From the NCBI GenBank assembly GCA_016165875.1, contig JABBOT010000002.1, positions 26,488,265 through 26,552,264 of the forward strand: a stretch of DNA of 64,000 nucleotides. The letters are read 5' to 3'. The notes below the pieces were generated by a model. It made no database searches. It was not told the DNA's origin and saw only the letters and a program-made list of their open reading frames with translations. How positions within the stretch are numbered: the stretch's first letter is position 1; every line of letters starts with the position of its first letter. Of this stretch, positions 12,326 through 25,470 are shown piece by piece. The stretch comes from Acanthopleura granulata. Taxonomy: Eukaryota; Mollusca; Polyplacophora; Chitonida; Chitonidae. Position numbers and translations under genes: made by a program.

Positions 12326-12404
12326 TGTTCCTTTTGCGCCGTGAAAAAAAGCACTTGTATCAACCCAAGACCTGACGCACCCGAGTTTTAAATGGGACTG
12401 TAGC

Positions 12405-12760
12405 CTGCAAAAACGCGAAAACTCGACGTCAACTTTTGAAACTCGACGTCGAGTTTTGACTCCGTCAAGTTTTGCTACGTATGCGGCGGGAACAGTTTGT
12501 TTTCAAATGTCTCAATGACTCACAAGGAGTAGACTACACGAGAAGTGTATATCTATTTCTGGAACGAAACTCTGGAGACTAAACGCTCCCTCCACACGCG
12601 CAATTGTACCAACAAAACTCGATGGAATCAAAACTCGACGTCGACTTTGTGCGTCGAGTTTTGGGAGATATTTAAATTTAAAACTCGACGCCGTTTTTCT
12701 AAATGGATCTTTAATTTGCAAGAACTCGACGCAAAAAGTCAACGTCGAGTATTGAAAAGC
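12405..12760. repeat. Cluster of AACTCGACG palindromic motifs
   Basis: AACTCGACG or close variants occur at least five times, several of them extended to the self-complementary AACTCGACGTCGAGTT (clearest at about 12441-12456). They are spaced irregularly over about 350 bp, with intact copies on both strands. Such clustering is far beyond chance in AT-rich DNA. Whether it is part of a mobile element or a binding-site cluster is unknown. Confidence 0.7.
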
Positions 12761-15489
12761 GTATTCCCCCCCCCCCCCAAAGTGGAGGAACAATTATCCC
12801 CATCCCCTTGCCTTTAGTACACCTAAGACGCTGCTAGACGCAGAACCAAAACGTTACAACCTTTTGTTTGGGAGGATGAATGTAAATTAGCGTATTACGT
12901 GTCATATAGGCCTACCCCTAATTTCGCTACAGGCCATTTCTGGTTCACGGGTGAATGTCTTGTATGAAAATGTTAGACGCTTTCAGTTAGTGTTCTTTTG
13001 ATGAAGGAAATGGCGACTTTTTATAGTAGTTTTTTTTTAAAATTTTTTGAGAGGTTGGGTATGGATTATGTTTGAGCCATCATTTGGGATAGAGTTGCAA
13101 TCAAACATTAACATGCCCATTATGAGAAAATAAAAATGGTATCATTTATCTACTGCTAAACTCCGCAGATGCTTTCCAACGAGATCTGCAATCTGGACAG
13201 ATAGTCTGCCAGAGCTCGAAAATCGCGGAAGCACGCGCATATGCATGAAAGGCTGTATTTCTCTCGGTTGTACCATCCTCCAGGAATGTCATGTTTTCTG
13301 AGATCATTACAGTTGGCCCGGATAAGCTTTATTCTGGCTGTTATATGTATTAATGGTTGTGAGGTGTGCAAATCTTGCGGCAGCACAAAGGAATTGCCAG
13401 AGGCCTCTACTAGTATATACATGTACCTATATATAGGTAGACATGCACTAGTAACCACACAACTCCTCCAATCACCTGGTATCCAAGGACAAACAGTTAA
13501 CATGGAATACAAATCCCCTTTCACTGTCCTTAGTGGCGATACCGAGATAAATGGTATGTCCACAGACTTAAGACTTTTAAACCTCCAGAAACCACTGTCT
13601 CGTGAACATATGACACTCCACTTCTACATCTAATTAAACTTGAAAGCAAACTTCAAATGTGACCTGTCACATTTGAGAAGGAAAAAAATTGTCCTGGTCT
13701 TTCAGATATCTGTGTCTCGATCTAGATTTTATCTTAACTGAGGCAAGATGTCAGATGGTCATTCTTCCATTGTTACTGATTATATGTGACCATGAATACC
13801 ATGAAATACTCTACACTAAATAACCTTGTATCCGTTTATTGGCTTAACTCGGTCAGCTTTGGACGCGCTACCATGCATAAACTCGGGCTTTCTTAACCTG
13901 TTTTTCGTCTAAGCTTCAAGCTACGTCACGTTCTAATAACAACAAAAACTTTATGTCCAAGGAATTGCTGTGTTCTCTCATTCCTCGCCATCGAAGAGGG
14001 CACCAGAGGTAAACACATACAGTTCATTTGACGGCCGAATTAAACAACTGTTAACTACTGTAGACACACATTCCTTCATTAATAAATTCAAACATATTAA
14101 ATAAAACTACAATTTTCTTGGGCTTGAATAACTGTTACAATATATATATATATATAAACACTGTGGGACAAATCATTAAAAAGTGATCCTGCCCATTGCT
14201 GTTAGTTTCGCAATTTCAGGGGAAGGATACCAAGGTCATTTAATATCTGAGGACCGGAATGAGTTTGTTAGACTCTGTGTAATCCTGAAGTGTTCGAGTC
14301 CTAGCATTTGGGTCCCCAGCACACATATAAGACATGGGGATTCCTTTTCGAATGTACAGCATTGAGAAAATAGGTGATCATATGCACCCCAGGAAACCCA
14401 ATGGTATTTTCAGGATATTTAAAAAGTGTTTAGGCAGGAGTGTGTAAGTCCTTCACACAGACACCATCCGATACATTATATACTGACTTGGTGAACAATT
14501 TCAATGATACACCTGAAAGCTGGCTTTAAATCGGACTTTCATATATAGCGAGTAATTTTGATCTACGATCGATGCCCTTTTGACAGAGTTACTTGATTAA
14601 AATACCGAGTATGCCTTTTGGGGGTCTTTGAGAACTGGAGAGTGCTTACTGGGTGTTAAACTCCTGTTCAATTTTGCACGCACGGACTCGTTGATATACA
14701 TGTAAGTTGGCACACATACTCTCTGCAGTTTATGTTTAAATCGCTATTTTGCAAGTGAAGTGAAAAATGTAGGAATATTTAATAATTGCATCCCTATCCT
14801 TCAGGGCAAGCCTGGAGCGTGTACATCCAGGTAACATGTTTTCTTTTATTATGACAACACATTTTGTCACTCACGAAAATAAAAATTAAAACTATATCAT
14901 GAATATTAATAAATTAATATCAAAAGATATCATGTACTACGATGGCACTGAATTTATGCACCGGGAACTCATAAATAAAGTCCACACAACGATAACCATT
15001 TGTATGACATAATATATACCTTACCTGTGGAACCTGCATGAGCGAACTGTTGGTGAAATTTGATTAACGATTTGTGTTAACTTTCAAGATATAGTTCAGA
15101 TAAAAACCGCCCCAATCCAGATTAAATTGTTTCGGGAAAGTAAATTGTCGCGTGGTCCCTTACCTTTGAATCCGAGCAAAAAAAGATATGAATATCTACC
15201 CCATTAATAACTATGAGCTTTGCCCACAAACCAGGGCGAGCACAATTGCTCAATGGCCATCTTCCTTCTCCTCAAAGGTAACGTTTATAGAAATTACTGT
15301 TATGCAAGTCTGCCCATGCCATTCCGAATAAGACGATTTGGAACTTAATACCATTTCAAACTATCTGGTCAATGCTGCGGAATAGAAGACAAAAAAGGGA
15401 GATAACCATAAGAAAAGGCAAATCACTGCCTTCTGACGTATGAGGGATTAGAAAGATATAACAGAGAATTAGGACCTTAAAGGAGCTGT
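12761..15489. other. Intergenic, no gene recognised
   Basis: Holds a C run at about 12768-12778, a short TA repeat at about 14138-14155 and otherwise unique AT-rich sequence. The longest open frames (135 codons minus at 13156-13563, 130 codons plus at 13241-13633) overlap antisense; neither shows a known domain, so neither is called as a gene. Confidence 0.45.
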
Positions 15490-15539
15490 TTGAACACTGC
15501 GAGCAATCAGTCACAACTGAAGATTTATATCAATTGAAC

Positions 15540-15920
15540 AATGATCAAGGGAATCCTTCCCCCATGACTGTCACAGGAACCTTTTCCCCTAATTTGGCAT
15601 ATAAATGTTTGGCTGAATGGTCAAAGCAACCCTTCTCAGATGCGTATGTGTAAATATTTGGGTAAGTCGTTAGGGGAAATGCAAACACATGGATGAAGGA
15701 TCAGAAGAACCCTTCCCAACTGGGTATATAAACACTTGGACGGATTGCTCAGAACAACAACTCTCAATTTATTTATTAATTTGATTGGTGTTTTGCGCCG
15801 ATCTTCCACACTTCTCAACTGGGCTTGGTTGACCAAGCAAACCCTTGGCTGAAGGATTAGATTAGCCTTTCCAAAGTGGGCACACAAACACTTCGATCCA
15901 TGTCCACAGGAACCCTTCCC
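15540..15920. repeat. Degenerate minisatellite interrupted by a SINE tail
   Basis: A loose unit of about 45-60 bp recurs five or six times, built on GAACCCTTCCCAACTGGG followed by ATATAAACACTTGG and a GGATCAG-like end. A SINE tail fragment (15767-15812) sits inside the array, so the array predates that insertion. Confidence 0.5.
15767..15812 (-). mobile_element. RUDI-like SINE, tail fragment
   Basis: Reads TTTATTTATTAATTTGATTG then GTGTTTTGCGCCG, the inverted tail of the V-SINE copies in this window. Only the last ~45 bp of the element is present. Confidence 0.6.
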
Positions 15921-17040
15921 CGTCACGAAGAGTAATATACATACACGTGAGCAGCTAGAAACATTTCGGAATTTAAGAATACACTTAGAAGTATAGAAGT
16001 ATATTAACACGTCACATTTAAAGCATGTTTCGACGGATCTGACATGGGCCTGACAAACGAATAACTAGCTGGTACTGATCGTTACTTAATTAAACGACGT
16101 ATAAAATTCTTGAACCATGGGTAACACTGGGTGGTATTCAACCATAGAAATTCACATCAACTAGTTTACAACTGATAACCTACAATTTATTGGAATTGTA
16201 AACATTAGAGATAAAAAGAACTATGTACAAGCAGTTTAAACTGGATTGGACCATAATCGTCAGCTGATAAAGATGGGTTTGAAGCGGTTTTAACAGACAA
16301 TCTGACAATCATTGTGTATTTTTGTAAAAAATATATGTGTGTATTTTCTTACACCTTTGACACAAAGAAGACTTTTTAATGTTTACATAATACGACATTC
16401 CTTCTCCGGATATTTTCGCAAGCCGAGAATACACACAATACCTTACGTAACTGTTCGTACGCTGCACCGAGACATTTCATCATTTGCTTTTTAACCTCTC
16501 GGTGCATCTGCACCGTTAGTTAAATGTTAATCTGAAAATAGTTACAGATGCAACACGACTGCGACCCTGAAGTAAGAAAAGCGTGTTGTTTTGTGGTATT
16601 TTACCCAGCTGTGTGAAATGTACACTTGCAGACTTGGTATTAGGTAAATATCCCCTAAGGCTGTCACATCCGTGTTCAGAGCTCTTCGCATGTATATACA
16701 TGTACAGATGTATCCACATATGTCTGCATAATGATGGCTACAAAATTAGGCACACTGTTCACTCTATTTGCCACGGAAGTGCATTTTAAAAAAATATATC
16801 ACGTGATTACGAGAAACCCATCTCAGTCGTAATTACGAGATACTTATATGGGTTATTGTTGTAATCTACATCAAATAACTCTCGGCATTTTGTATCGTTC
16901 AGACATGGACATAGCAGACTTTAATCAGCTTTTTCTTTGATCTAGGATTAAGTTATTATCACATTCTCTGCTCCTTAGCACATATAAACAGAATTGTCAT
17001 ATCCATGAGAACACTTAAGAGAGCTGGCTTCCGTGCTTTT
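15921..17040. other. Intergenic, no feature recognised
   Basis: AT-rich unique sequence; no gene, RNA or mobile element could be supported. Confidence 0.5.
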
Positions 17041-17175
17041 GTGCCATACTCAAGAATATTTCACTTATACGACGACAGGCTGACAGACGTTCCTACGTGC
17101 AACCCTGGATGAAGATGGCTTGGGCAGGATTTGAACTCACAGCGACCACATTTTTGAAAGTCTCCCGGGTCTCAA
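17041..17175 (-). mobile_element. RUDI-like V-SINE with internal deletion
   Basis: Inverted order: tail motif CATACTCAAGAATATTTCAC and TTATACGACG, then a shortened core, then ATTTGAACTCACAGCGACCA. Read on the minus strand the latter contains GTTCAAATCC (17136-17127), a good tRNA-type B box, so the SINE head is partly retained although most of the V core is gone. Confidence 0.65.
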
Positions 17176-19030
17176 GTACTGACGCCTTTGAAGATGACAC
17201 CCACTATCTGAAGCTCTATACACAAATGATACGTCCCAGATACAAGATGACGCTGCAGATGTAAAAGACCCAGCAAAAACAGCGACTATAGATCTGTACG
17301 CCTGTGACTACACATACTGTCACCGTGATAAGTAATCATCTTACAAGTAGTAAAGTTCCGGTTCGCAAGACTACTAGTTGTTGGTAGGGAAACTTCCCCA
17401 AACCAACATCAGGACGACCGACCACGCGTCACTGACATTCTACAGGTAGGAATGCATAGTCATTGACATAGGTCTATAACACAGCCGATTACTAAGGGGT
17501 AATGACTCCTATCTTGCTGTAAATCGGATAGCTAGTTTCCGTCGCCCCACAACAGAGTGACGTCTCCTTTCAATTAGGTAGATTGTGACGTTGTGATACA
17601 GGCGGGGTAAAACGCATTCGCTAGAGAACGATTAGCAGGTTCCAAGATTTGAAACGTTATCCAGGAAAGGCGCCTCAACCAGACATGTGCAATATTTAGC
17701 GGGTTTTCGTGTGACAGCTACAGCCATGCTGGAACACAGATGAGCGATGGCGTAAAAGCTATATATATACATGCATATGCGTTAGACCTAAACTAAGACA
17801 GAAACGTTGGATCTATAATTCTCCGCACAAATCAAATGCAGACACATTTAGGAATAATCTGACTTTCCATAGCATATGCATGCCTCATACATGAAAGGCT
17901 TATGGAGCGACAGTGTATGTGCCTCGTGCAATCGCGCGGTTTGTTCGTACACATTACTGCACCCGGGCGGGGCACAAGCATGTTCTCTCGCTCTCTTTGA
18001 ATTTACTGTTCTAATTCAGGTGTGGTTGTGCCGGGTGTTACTGTGCATGTCGGAAGGCTTCAAGAAAGCTTTGTGCTAGGTACACACGAATGGTGCGCTC
18101 CTGATGTGCATCAGACCGACGCCTTATAGGTTTGCTTTCATGTTGCCGGTCGACATGACACCAGTTATTGGCCTGGTTACAGGCGAATGAATTAACACCT
18201 ACCCTCGAGCAACAGGTGAATGTGGGTCTTCAGCGTGCTGAAAGCATCAAAGCATGACATCGCAGTATTATACATGCTGTACAGTGCTGAAGAATGTTGT
18301 GGGTAACTATAAGCAAGACTGAACGTAGACGGTCGGCACATGTATACAATCGATCTAAGCTTCATAAAAATATCCGAGTTTGTGTTGATTGAAAAACAAT
18401 ATGTACCGACTGCTCTGACACACGATGCAATCATTTCAACGTGTGACCGCTGTCCGGAACATGATGCAATCGGACGTCAGTTTACACTGACAGTGCATTA
18501 TTATCTCAGTATGACACGATTGTTGTCGAAGACAAAAGAGGATGTCCTTCCAGGAGAAAGAAAAAAGCAGAAATTTCCACTTTTACCGACACTTTGTGAG
18601 TTGAAAATTAAATAATTGCATGCAAAGAATCTGAACTCACCTGAAGGTGACAATTCAATACCACAGACCGTCTACTCCAGGCTTTAGACGGTGATACCAT
18701 AAAGTGATATATGCGTTTTGGGCCCACCTTGGACAAGAACGAATCCCACATACTCATAGGTAAAGTAAATTGCTCCTTCTGATTCACAATTTTCCGTGTT
18801 TAAAAGCCTATAGAGTAGAGTTTTCTTCACTGACTTTACATGTGATACATTAAGCACTTGCATTATATGATTGTTACCTGGGACATTTTTTCACCTGAAT
18901 TTTGTTCAGCAACTTTCCTTTCTATAAAAATGAAAACAAATCTGACTAAGGCCGTGATATGATAAGCCCACAACCCCATCCATCCACCTAATATAAAGTT
19001 ACCTTTATGAAACCATGTCCTTCGGAATGT
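17176..19030. other. Intergenic, no feature recognised
   Basis: Unique AT-rich sequence with short open frames only (up to 91 codons at 18340-18615 plus). No known domain or repeat seen. Confidence 0.5.
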
Positions 19031-19037
19031 CTGAGAA

Positions 19038-19112
19038 GAGGGCCTTCTCTGACTAAGTTGGTTAAAGTGTCGGCCCTCTCCGGCTGTCAGGGAGCGTTTT
19101 GATCACAAGTCT
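19038..19112 (+). mobile_element. tRNA-like SINE head, isolated
   Basis: TGACTAAGTTGG (19050-19061) fits a pol III A box with a following GTTAAAGTGTCGG, as in tRNA-derived SINE heads. The B box is weak and no V core follows. It is more likely a decayed SINE than a tRNA gene. Confidence 0.35.
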
Positions 19113-20017
19113 CGACAAATAAATATGCGCCTTTAATTCAGGATAAAATCTTTCAGAAGAATCTATTCTTAAAGTGTAATGTGAAATCCATGAATTCTTA
19201 ATGATTCACAGTATGAACGGCTATGACGCTGGAGTATTTTATAGCAAAATCAATAATTATGAGTATATGTATACGTATAAATACGCAACTTTTCTTTATT
19301 CACGGATGTCTTCACTGGTGCAGTTATATCACAGATAGCACAGCATTACGTCTAACGCCATTAAAAATAATGTATATGATTATCACACATAAAAAAGGAC
19401 GGAAAGATATCACAGGTAGTTGGTTAACATCGAAACATACACAGCCTTTACGCGAGTCTTACTGAAGTTTAGTAAGCAGTTCATTATCAATAAATTATGC
19501 ATACATCAATAAAACATTCAGCAATTCAACAAAAAGTAATGTAACAAGCATTGTGGTGTATTGTCGAATGAATCGTCTATTCAAAATATATTAAAATAAA
19601 AAATTAAAACAGCTTGAATCCTTTAAGTACTTACAGTGCAGATACGTGACTGATATGATTTGGTTATTTACACGTAATACATACTGCAAATTGGGTATAT
19701 TTTATGAACCAGTGTATTACAGAGACGGTATTAGCAAAGGGCTGTCAGACGACATGGAAGGTATCACATAAATAGCAAGTACCAAACCTCTAACAAAAGT
19801 CAAAACGATGATAAACTTGGAAATACATATTGGCCGTACAAAACAAATCGACGACAACAATCTACGAATGGACATTAAATTTTGCTATTACGGTTTATGG
19901 CTTTCATCTTCAGTTCAGCTGCCATTCCTAGAAGAGATATATTACACCTCTAATCCCGTGATCCAATACAACTGTGAAGGTTTCAGAGTGTCGCTTGTTT
20001 ACCGAAGGGAGACAACT
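19113..20017. other. 3' flank of the EF-hand gene
   Basis: AT-rich DNA downstream of the EFCAB6-like stop codon (20020-20018, minus). A minus-strand AATAAA lies at about 19297-19292 and could end a long 3' UTR; this is weak evidence. No other gene is seen. Confidence 0.4.
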
Positions 20018-23000
20018 CTAGAGAGCAGGTTTTCTTACACTTTGCCTCGTCTCCGGTTTAAAGATTTCGTTGATGAATTTTTCGTATGGAATGGTACCGC
20101 TCATGGTTTCATCAAACGCATTCATCAGGTGATAGACGTCATCTTCTGTCAGGATAACGTTCATCAGTTTGAGGACGGACCGGAATTCCGGCACGGACAA
20201 ATAACCGTTGTTGTGTACGTCCAGTTTCCGGAAGGCTCGCCGCAGGTTCTTCCATTCTCCGGCCACCTGCGAAAAAATGTTTCAAATCATACAATGCATG
20301 TAAAGTATACAAAATAAATATATATTATTACCCTACAGCGACTACGTATTCCCCCTGGAACTGAAGTGGATATTCATTGCAAACACACACCGAATGGCCA
20401 GCTGGCCTACGACAGATTTTTCGGGCTGGGGAAATGCATCAGAAGAGCATCCTCTCTGCCTTTTGTTGAACACATCTGAACTTTTGTAAAATGCCAACCA
20501 TCACAGAATTCCGGTATCCGATTACCAGTACGGATATTTAAGAATAATTATACACGTAGGCCTACAGGCATATGTACATAGAGCCGCATGCCATGACTGT
20601 TAAAATGTGGTGCTGAATGAAATCACAGTGTTTGGTTAGACAGACGAGAAAATTTGTATGGATTAAACATTGGAATGGTTACCTTCTGTCTTAGTCTAGA
20701 GGTTATTCCATGAAGCCCTTTCTGTGGTGGTTCAACAATGTCGGTGATTGGCAGTTCAGGTTGAGGGTGCTGTAGTAATGATCCCATGTCGTTTCCGCTC
20801 CGCCATGTTTGCTTTCTTATGGCGAACGGTTTTAAGAAGTCAATGTAAGACACTCTGAAAGAATGCAATGTCATTTTTATACCAGACAAAGCGATGTTCA
20901 AAGAATAACTTTTATTTATAGGATAAAGACATACCACAACAAAGATATAGAAAACATTTACCCATTTAGGAAAGATGTATCCATTGTACAAAACGTCATT
21001 TATTGACAGTACGCTAACCAATTTACAATTATCTCAATATTTCACGACAGAACATTTATTTTATTATCATGTCCTTGGTATAGCTAAAGAAAATAAACTT
21101 GCCAACATACACTTAAGTGTCGACAAGTCTTAATACAGTGTGATCTTTTACTTCAACATGACATCATTGTACCTAATACATTGTAACACTCAAAGAAAGA
21201 CTAGAGTAGACTGTAAGACCCCAAGAGCCTGGTTACTTTCAAGATTTTGGGGGATTGGGGTCATAAAGTTAATAATGTGGCCCTTGCTTTGTCCCAAAGG
21301 CAAGTTGTGTCCTGTTAGGTCATCCCTTTTTCGTAGTGATTATTTACGAAATAACTAGATAAAAAAAAAAACAAGATGTGCCTTGACTTACCGTCCGTCA
21401 TTTTTAATGTCGAACTTGTGCGTTAGCATGTTAAGCTCATGTTGGCTAAGGTGTACACACAGCTCAGATAGGACATCCCTGAACTCCTCTTCGGACACAA
21501 AACCAGTTCCGTACAAATCCATCTCCATGAATTCCTTCCTCAAATCTTCCCACATGTACTCGATCTGCACATAAAAAAGGGGATTAGATTTTAATACTCA
21601 TATCTGCACCACTAACTTCGAGCCACTGTTGTCAATGTAACTATAGACAGGCACTATGTTATCTCTGTTTTTGTTAAGTATTACCCCAAAGCCAAAAGTA
21701 AAGCTTAGCGCCTCGCCATTGTATGCGATATTTCAGTCGTTCCCAATTCTTTGCGATCTTACCTTTGATCTTAGAGTGTCTTGAATCATATCTGCAGCAC
21801 AGTTCAACTTCCGGGACCTCAGCATATAGTCGGCGTCGCCTCGTTTTGGGGGGTGGATCTTAGCGTTGGGGAATGCAGCCGATTTCAGGGAATAACCAAA
21901 ATGGCGAATGAACTGAAGATAATCCAGAGTCTTGTCTGTATTCGTGATGAAGGTTTTCCACAAATCTCGAATCTCACCCCTGGTGATTTCTGGATGCAGG
22001 TCAAACCTGTCAAGAGGATTTTCTGTCGATTAGCGGAGCTTTCGTTTTATCTTTCAGGTATCAACACAGAACACAGATTGACGAGCACCTCTCGCATGGC
22101 TTAACTTCTATGACAACACATAGTCAACAGATAGGACCTCTTGGTAAATGCGGCTGGTGTAACCTTGCATCAGTTTCATAATACTGATGCAACGGTTAAA
22201 CAGCTAGCCTACATATTTAGCTGACGCTGACTACCCTTGAACTCATTTTTGTGTTTTTAATATTTAAATCGGTACTTGCTTCTTCAGCAGTTGATACATG
22301 GACTCTTGTGACATTCTCTGGGTGTTCCGGTCATCCATCTGATAAAACGTCTCCTCGACTTCCTGAAACCTCCTCCTCAGCAGATCCTTTACAACCCTGA
22401 ACAACTCCCTGGGTGTACGTCGTGAGATGACGTCATCCAGCAACGGATCCTCATTCATTGGCTCTGGGCTCTCGGCAATAGCTTCTAACTCGGGATCTTC
22501 CCGAATGTCCTCCTCGGGTAGAACGTCTGGGTTCGCTGGCTGGCTGTTAAACAGGCTAGGCGCGATGCCTCTGGCAGACAAACCACACAGTTACAAAGTT
22601 ATCATAAAGGGGCATATGGCTGATAGGTGTCGTGACTTAAAGAAATTAAGGTATCGTGATAAACTGATGATTCGTCACCGCGCACTAATGTTGTCTGTGG
22701 TGCAAAAATGCCGAAAAAATATAATTCCACATTAATAACCTACAAATTTTAGCGTCTGAATAGCTAAACTGTATAACCGGTTTAACAGTGTTTCTTACTT
22801 GGTGTCGAACTGTTTCATGAATTCTCTATATTTCACATTGCCGTCTTCGTCCAGCGGGAGTTTTTCCTTCATGGAGTCAAACTGCACGTCGGAAAGTTCC
22901 AGACCAAAGCGACTCTCCATGGCCGCGCGGAATTCCTCCTGGCTCACATACCCAAGGTTAAATCTGTCCAGACGTCTGCAAAAAGTATGGAAATATTTCA

Positions 23001-25422
23001 TCAAACCATTTGACCACACTAAACACTAAATAAATAGAAAATTCAGTCGATTCAAAGCAATTAAGAACAGATAATAAAAGAAACCAAAAGCTTTGGATTT
23101 GTGGATAATCCAGAAAATTATTAACCTGATCCAGGTTATTCCGCGGGTCACGAAAATCTGAAATTTCCCAACAAATCACCTGACTTGATACGATTTGCGG
23201 TACGTATCTTTGGTACATCGTTATGGTTTGAAGGTTTAAGCAATTTGATTAATATTAAACAAACCGGAGTGGTACAATTTTGTTTTAATAATCACTTACT
23301 GGAAAAATCCCAGAAGGGCCAAGAAATCTCTCTGGAACATATTCATCAACTGTGACTCGATGGCACTTAGACTAGAGTTACCACCAGCACTCGTCGGTAT
23401 CTCTGTATTAAACCTGTAATGTAAACATGCCATAAATAAAGCAAAGCAAAGCCTAAAATTCTCCCTCATGTCCTAAAGTGTAAACACGGGATGAAAAGTA
23501 ATAAGAAAAGAGGAATTTAACATACCCCATAGAAAATAATTCACCTCTGCTGGAAGTATGGGTTGATATGATTAGTTTTTCGAGGCACATCCGCCTAAAA
23601 TCCTCGTTTGTTTATGTCCTTACCTGTGTTTACGGTCAGTCATGATCTTGTGTGTCATGCCCTCTTCCCCTCTGTCCTGGAAGCGATGTAAGAATTCCCT
23701 GTACGGTACCCCGTCACGGCGGATCTCTACGGCACAGCGGGACAGGAAGGCCGGCAGCAGGCTTTTCTCCATCTTCAGCCCGTTGTTAGCCAGGACATCC
23801 AGGAACCCGTCATGGGATACCTGGCCAGAGAAGACATTGTCAAGAGAAACGCCGAACTGTTCTGAGAGTGTAAATGTTGTTGACCACTGAACCAGTCCAT
23901 ATTCCGTTATCATACTTGATTCCAAATTCTGTTACTTTTTAATATTGCTTTTCATTTTTGAATACACTTCACAATATTTAATAAAGTAATTGTCACCGAG
24001 TCTGCATAAATTTTCGAAAGGAAGTCCCACAATTCTTCTTTGTTGTACAGTCTACCGACGACGGACATTTTCACTAGAAATGTGCAGATATTTAACGTTA
24101 GTTTGGAAAATAGCATCCTGTATAAATGTATGAATTCTGGTATACTCACAACACCAACTTTGTCCACGTCTAGCTCCTCAAAGGTTGTCTTCATTGCCAT
24201 GAACCCTTCTCGGAATTTACTCTTTAGCCATTTTTCAATGTCCAACGAATGTTTTCTTTCCATCTCAGACTTCTTCAATTGTCGAGCTCTTGATACACGA
24301 CCTTTGAAAGACACACTGGTCGTGACTGATTTGTCTTTTTACATATGAATGCAACCTGAACTTTTCGCTTTGGAAATTTATGCGTTAAAGTATGCAGTTC
24401 TGATACATCTTATTACAGTAATACACGCAATGTAAAGATTGTCAAGGAAGTCAAATAGGCCTGTACACTGAAACTATAATCAGTGATCATCGAATCAAGA
24501 GACTTGGGCACCACAAATATGATACATTGTTGTCGTTCAGCTTACCTGAGGAAGACTGGTGCACACTTCCGTCTCTCAAACTAATCCCCAAAGCATTCAA
24601 CAACTTCTCGCCATTGATCGTGCCAATATTTTCTGTATCATATCTGTATTAATGTAGAATATAGCAGACGTTAGTTTTACAATGTTTTCAAACTAAGAAA
24701 ATAATCGCGTTAATTTCAATCGGCTCTACCAACGATGTCATATTTGCGAAATGCATAAATTCTTGCTTATAAAACATACCTTTGCCAAAGTTTTTCAAAT
24801 TCATCATCCTCCATAGTGAAGCTCATTTTCTGGAGGACATTCCGGAGTTCCGGTTTGAGGATATGTCCGGATCCATCCGGGTTCATCTGGGGTATGAGTT
24901 CAGCCACATCTAGAAATCTGTATAGAAAGATAGTGCACTGAAAGACAACGAAGCCATCAATGACCTTCATCTAAAACGGCATTAACGGTCACATGAGCGC
25001 CGTCGACAGCAATGACGCCTTCAAGAACGGGGAATAAGGGAACCATGTCTTGTTAGGGCTGTTATTGACCGTACAACTGGTGTTGCGTAGTGATTGAAAG
25101 GCATCTTAAGCAGCCAGTAAACGCTATACAACGAAAATCTAGCAAACTTACCTTTGTCTTGCTTTTTCCTTAAGCTGGGCGTGTACCTGGCTGGCTGTCA
25201 TGGAAACCTTGTCTTGCCAGTGTCTGTGTATTGGGTCCATCCAGCGGGGATGCTCTGTGTCCATTGGTTCGCGGAATATCGCGTAGAAATCAAACACACT
25301 GATCACCTGACGGTCTCTGAAGCCGAGTCGCTCAAGGAGTCGGATGAAGATGTTCTGACTCATTGGTCGGTTCAACAGAGTCACGAGGATCCGGAACAAC
25401 GCTTCCCTGCAACAGCGGATTC

Positions 25423-25470
<48 letters not shown>

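Noticed and set aside
19038..19112. A functional tRNA gene
   Set aside because: Only the A-box side is good; the B box is poor and no cloverleaf with paired acceptor ends could be drawn.
19808..20317. A 169-codon plus-strand open frame
   Set aside because: Antisense to the last EFCAB6-like exon, whose EF-hand sequence explains the absence of stops.
22271..22276. GT donor ending EFCAB6-like exon 11 at 22276
   Set aside because: Phase 0, incompatible with the only good acceptor at 22007, which would give an immediate stop; the GC donor fits.
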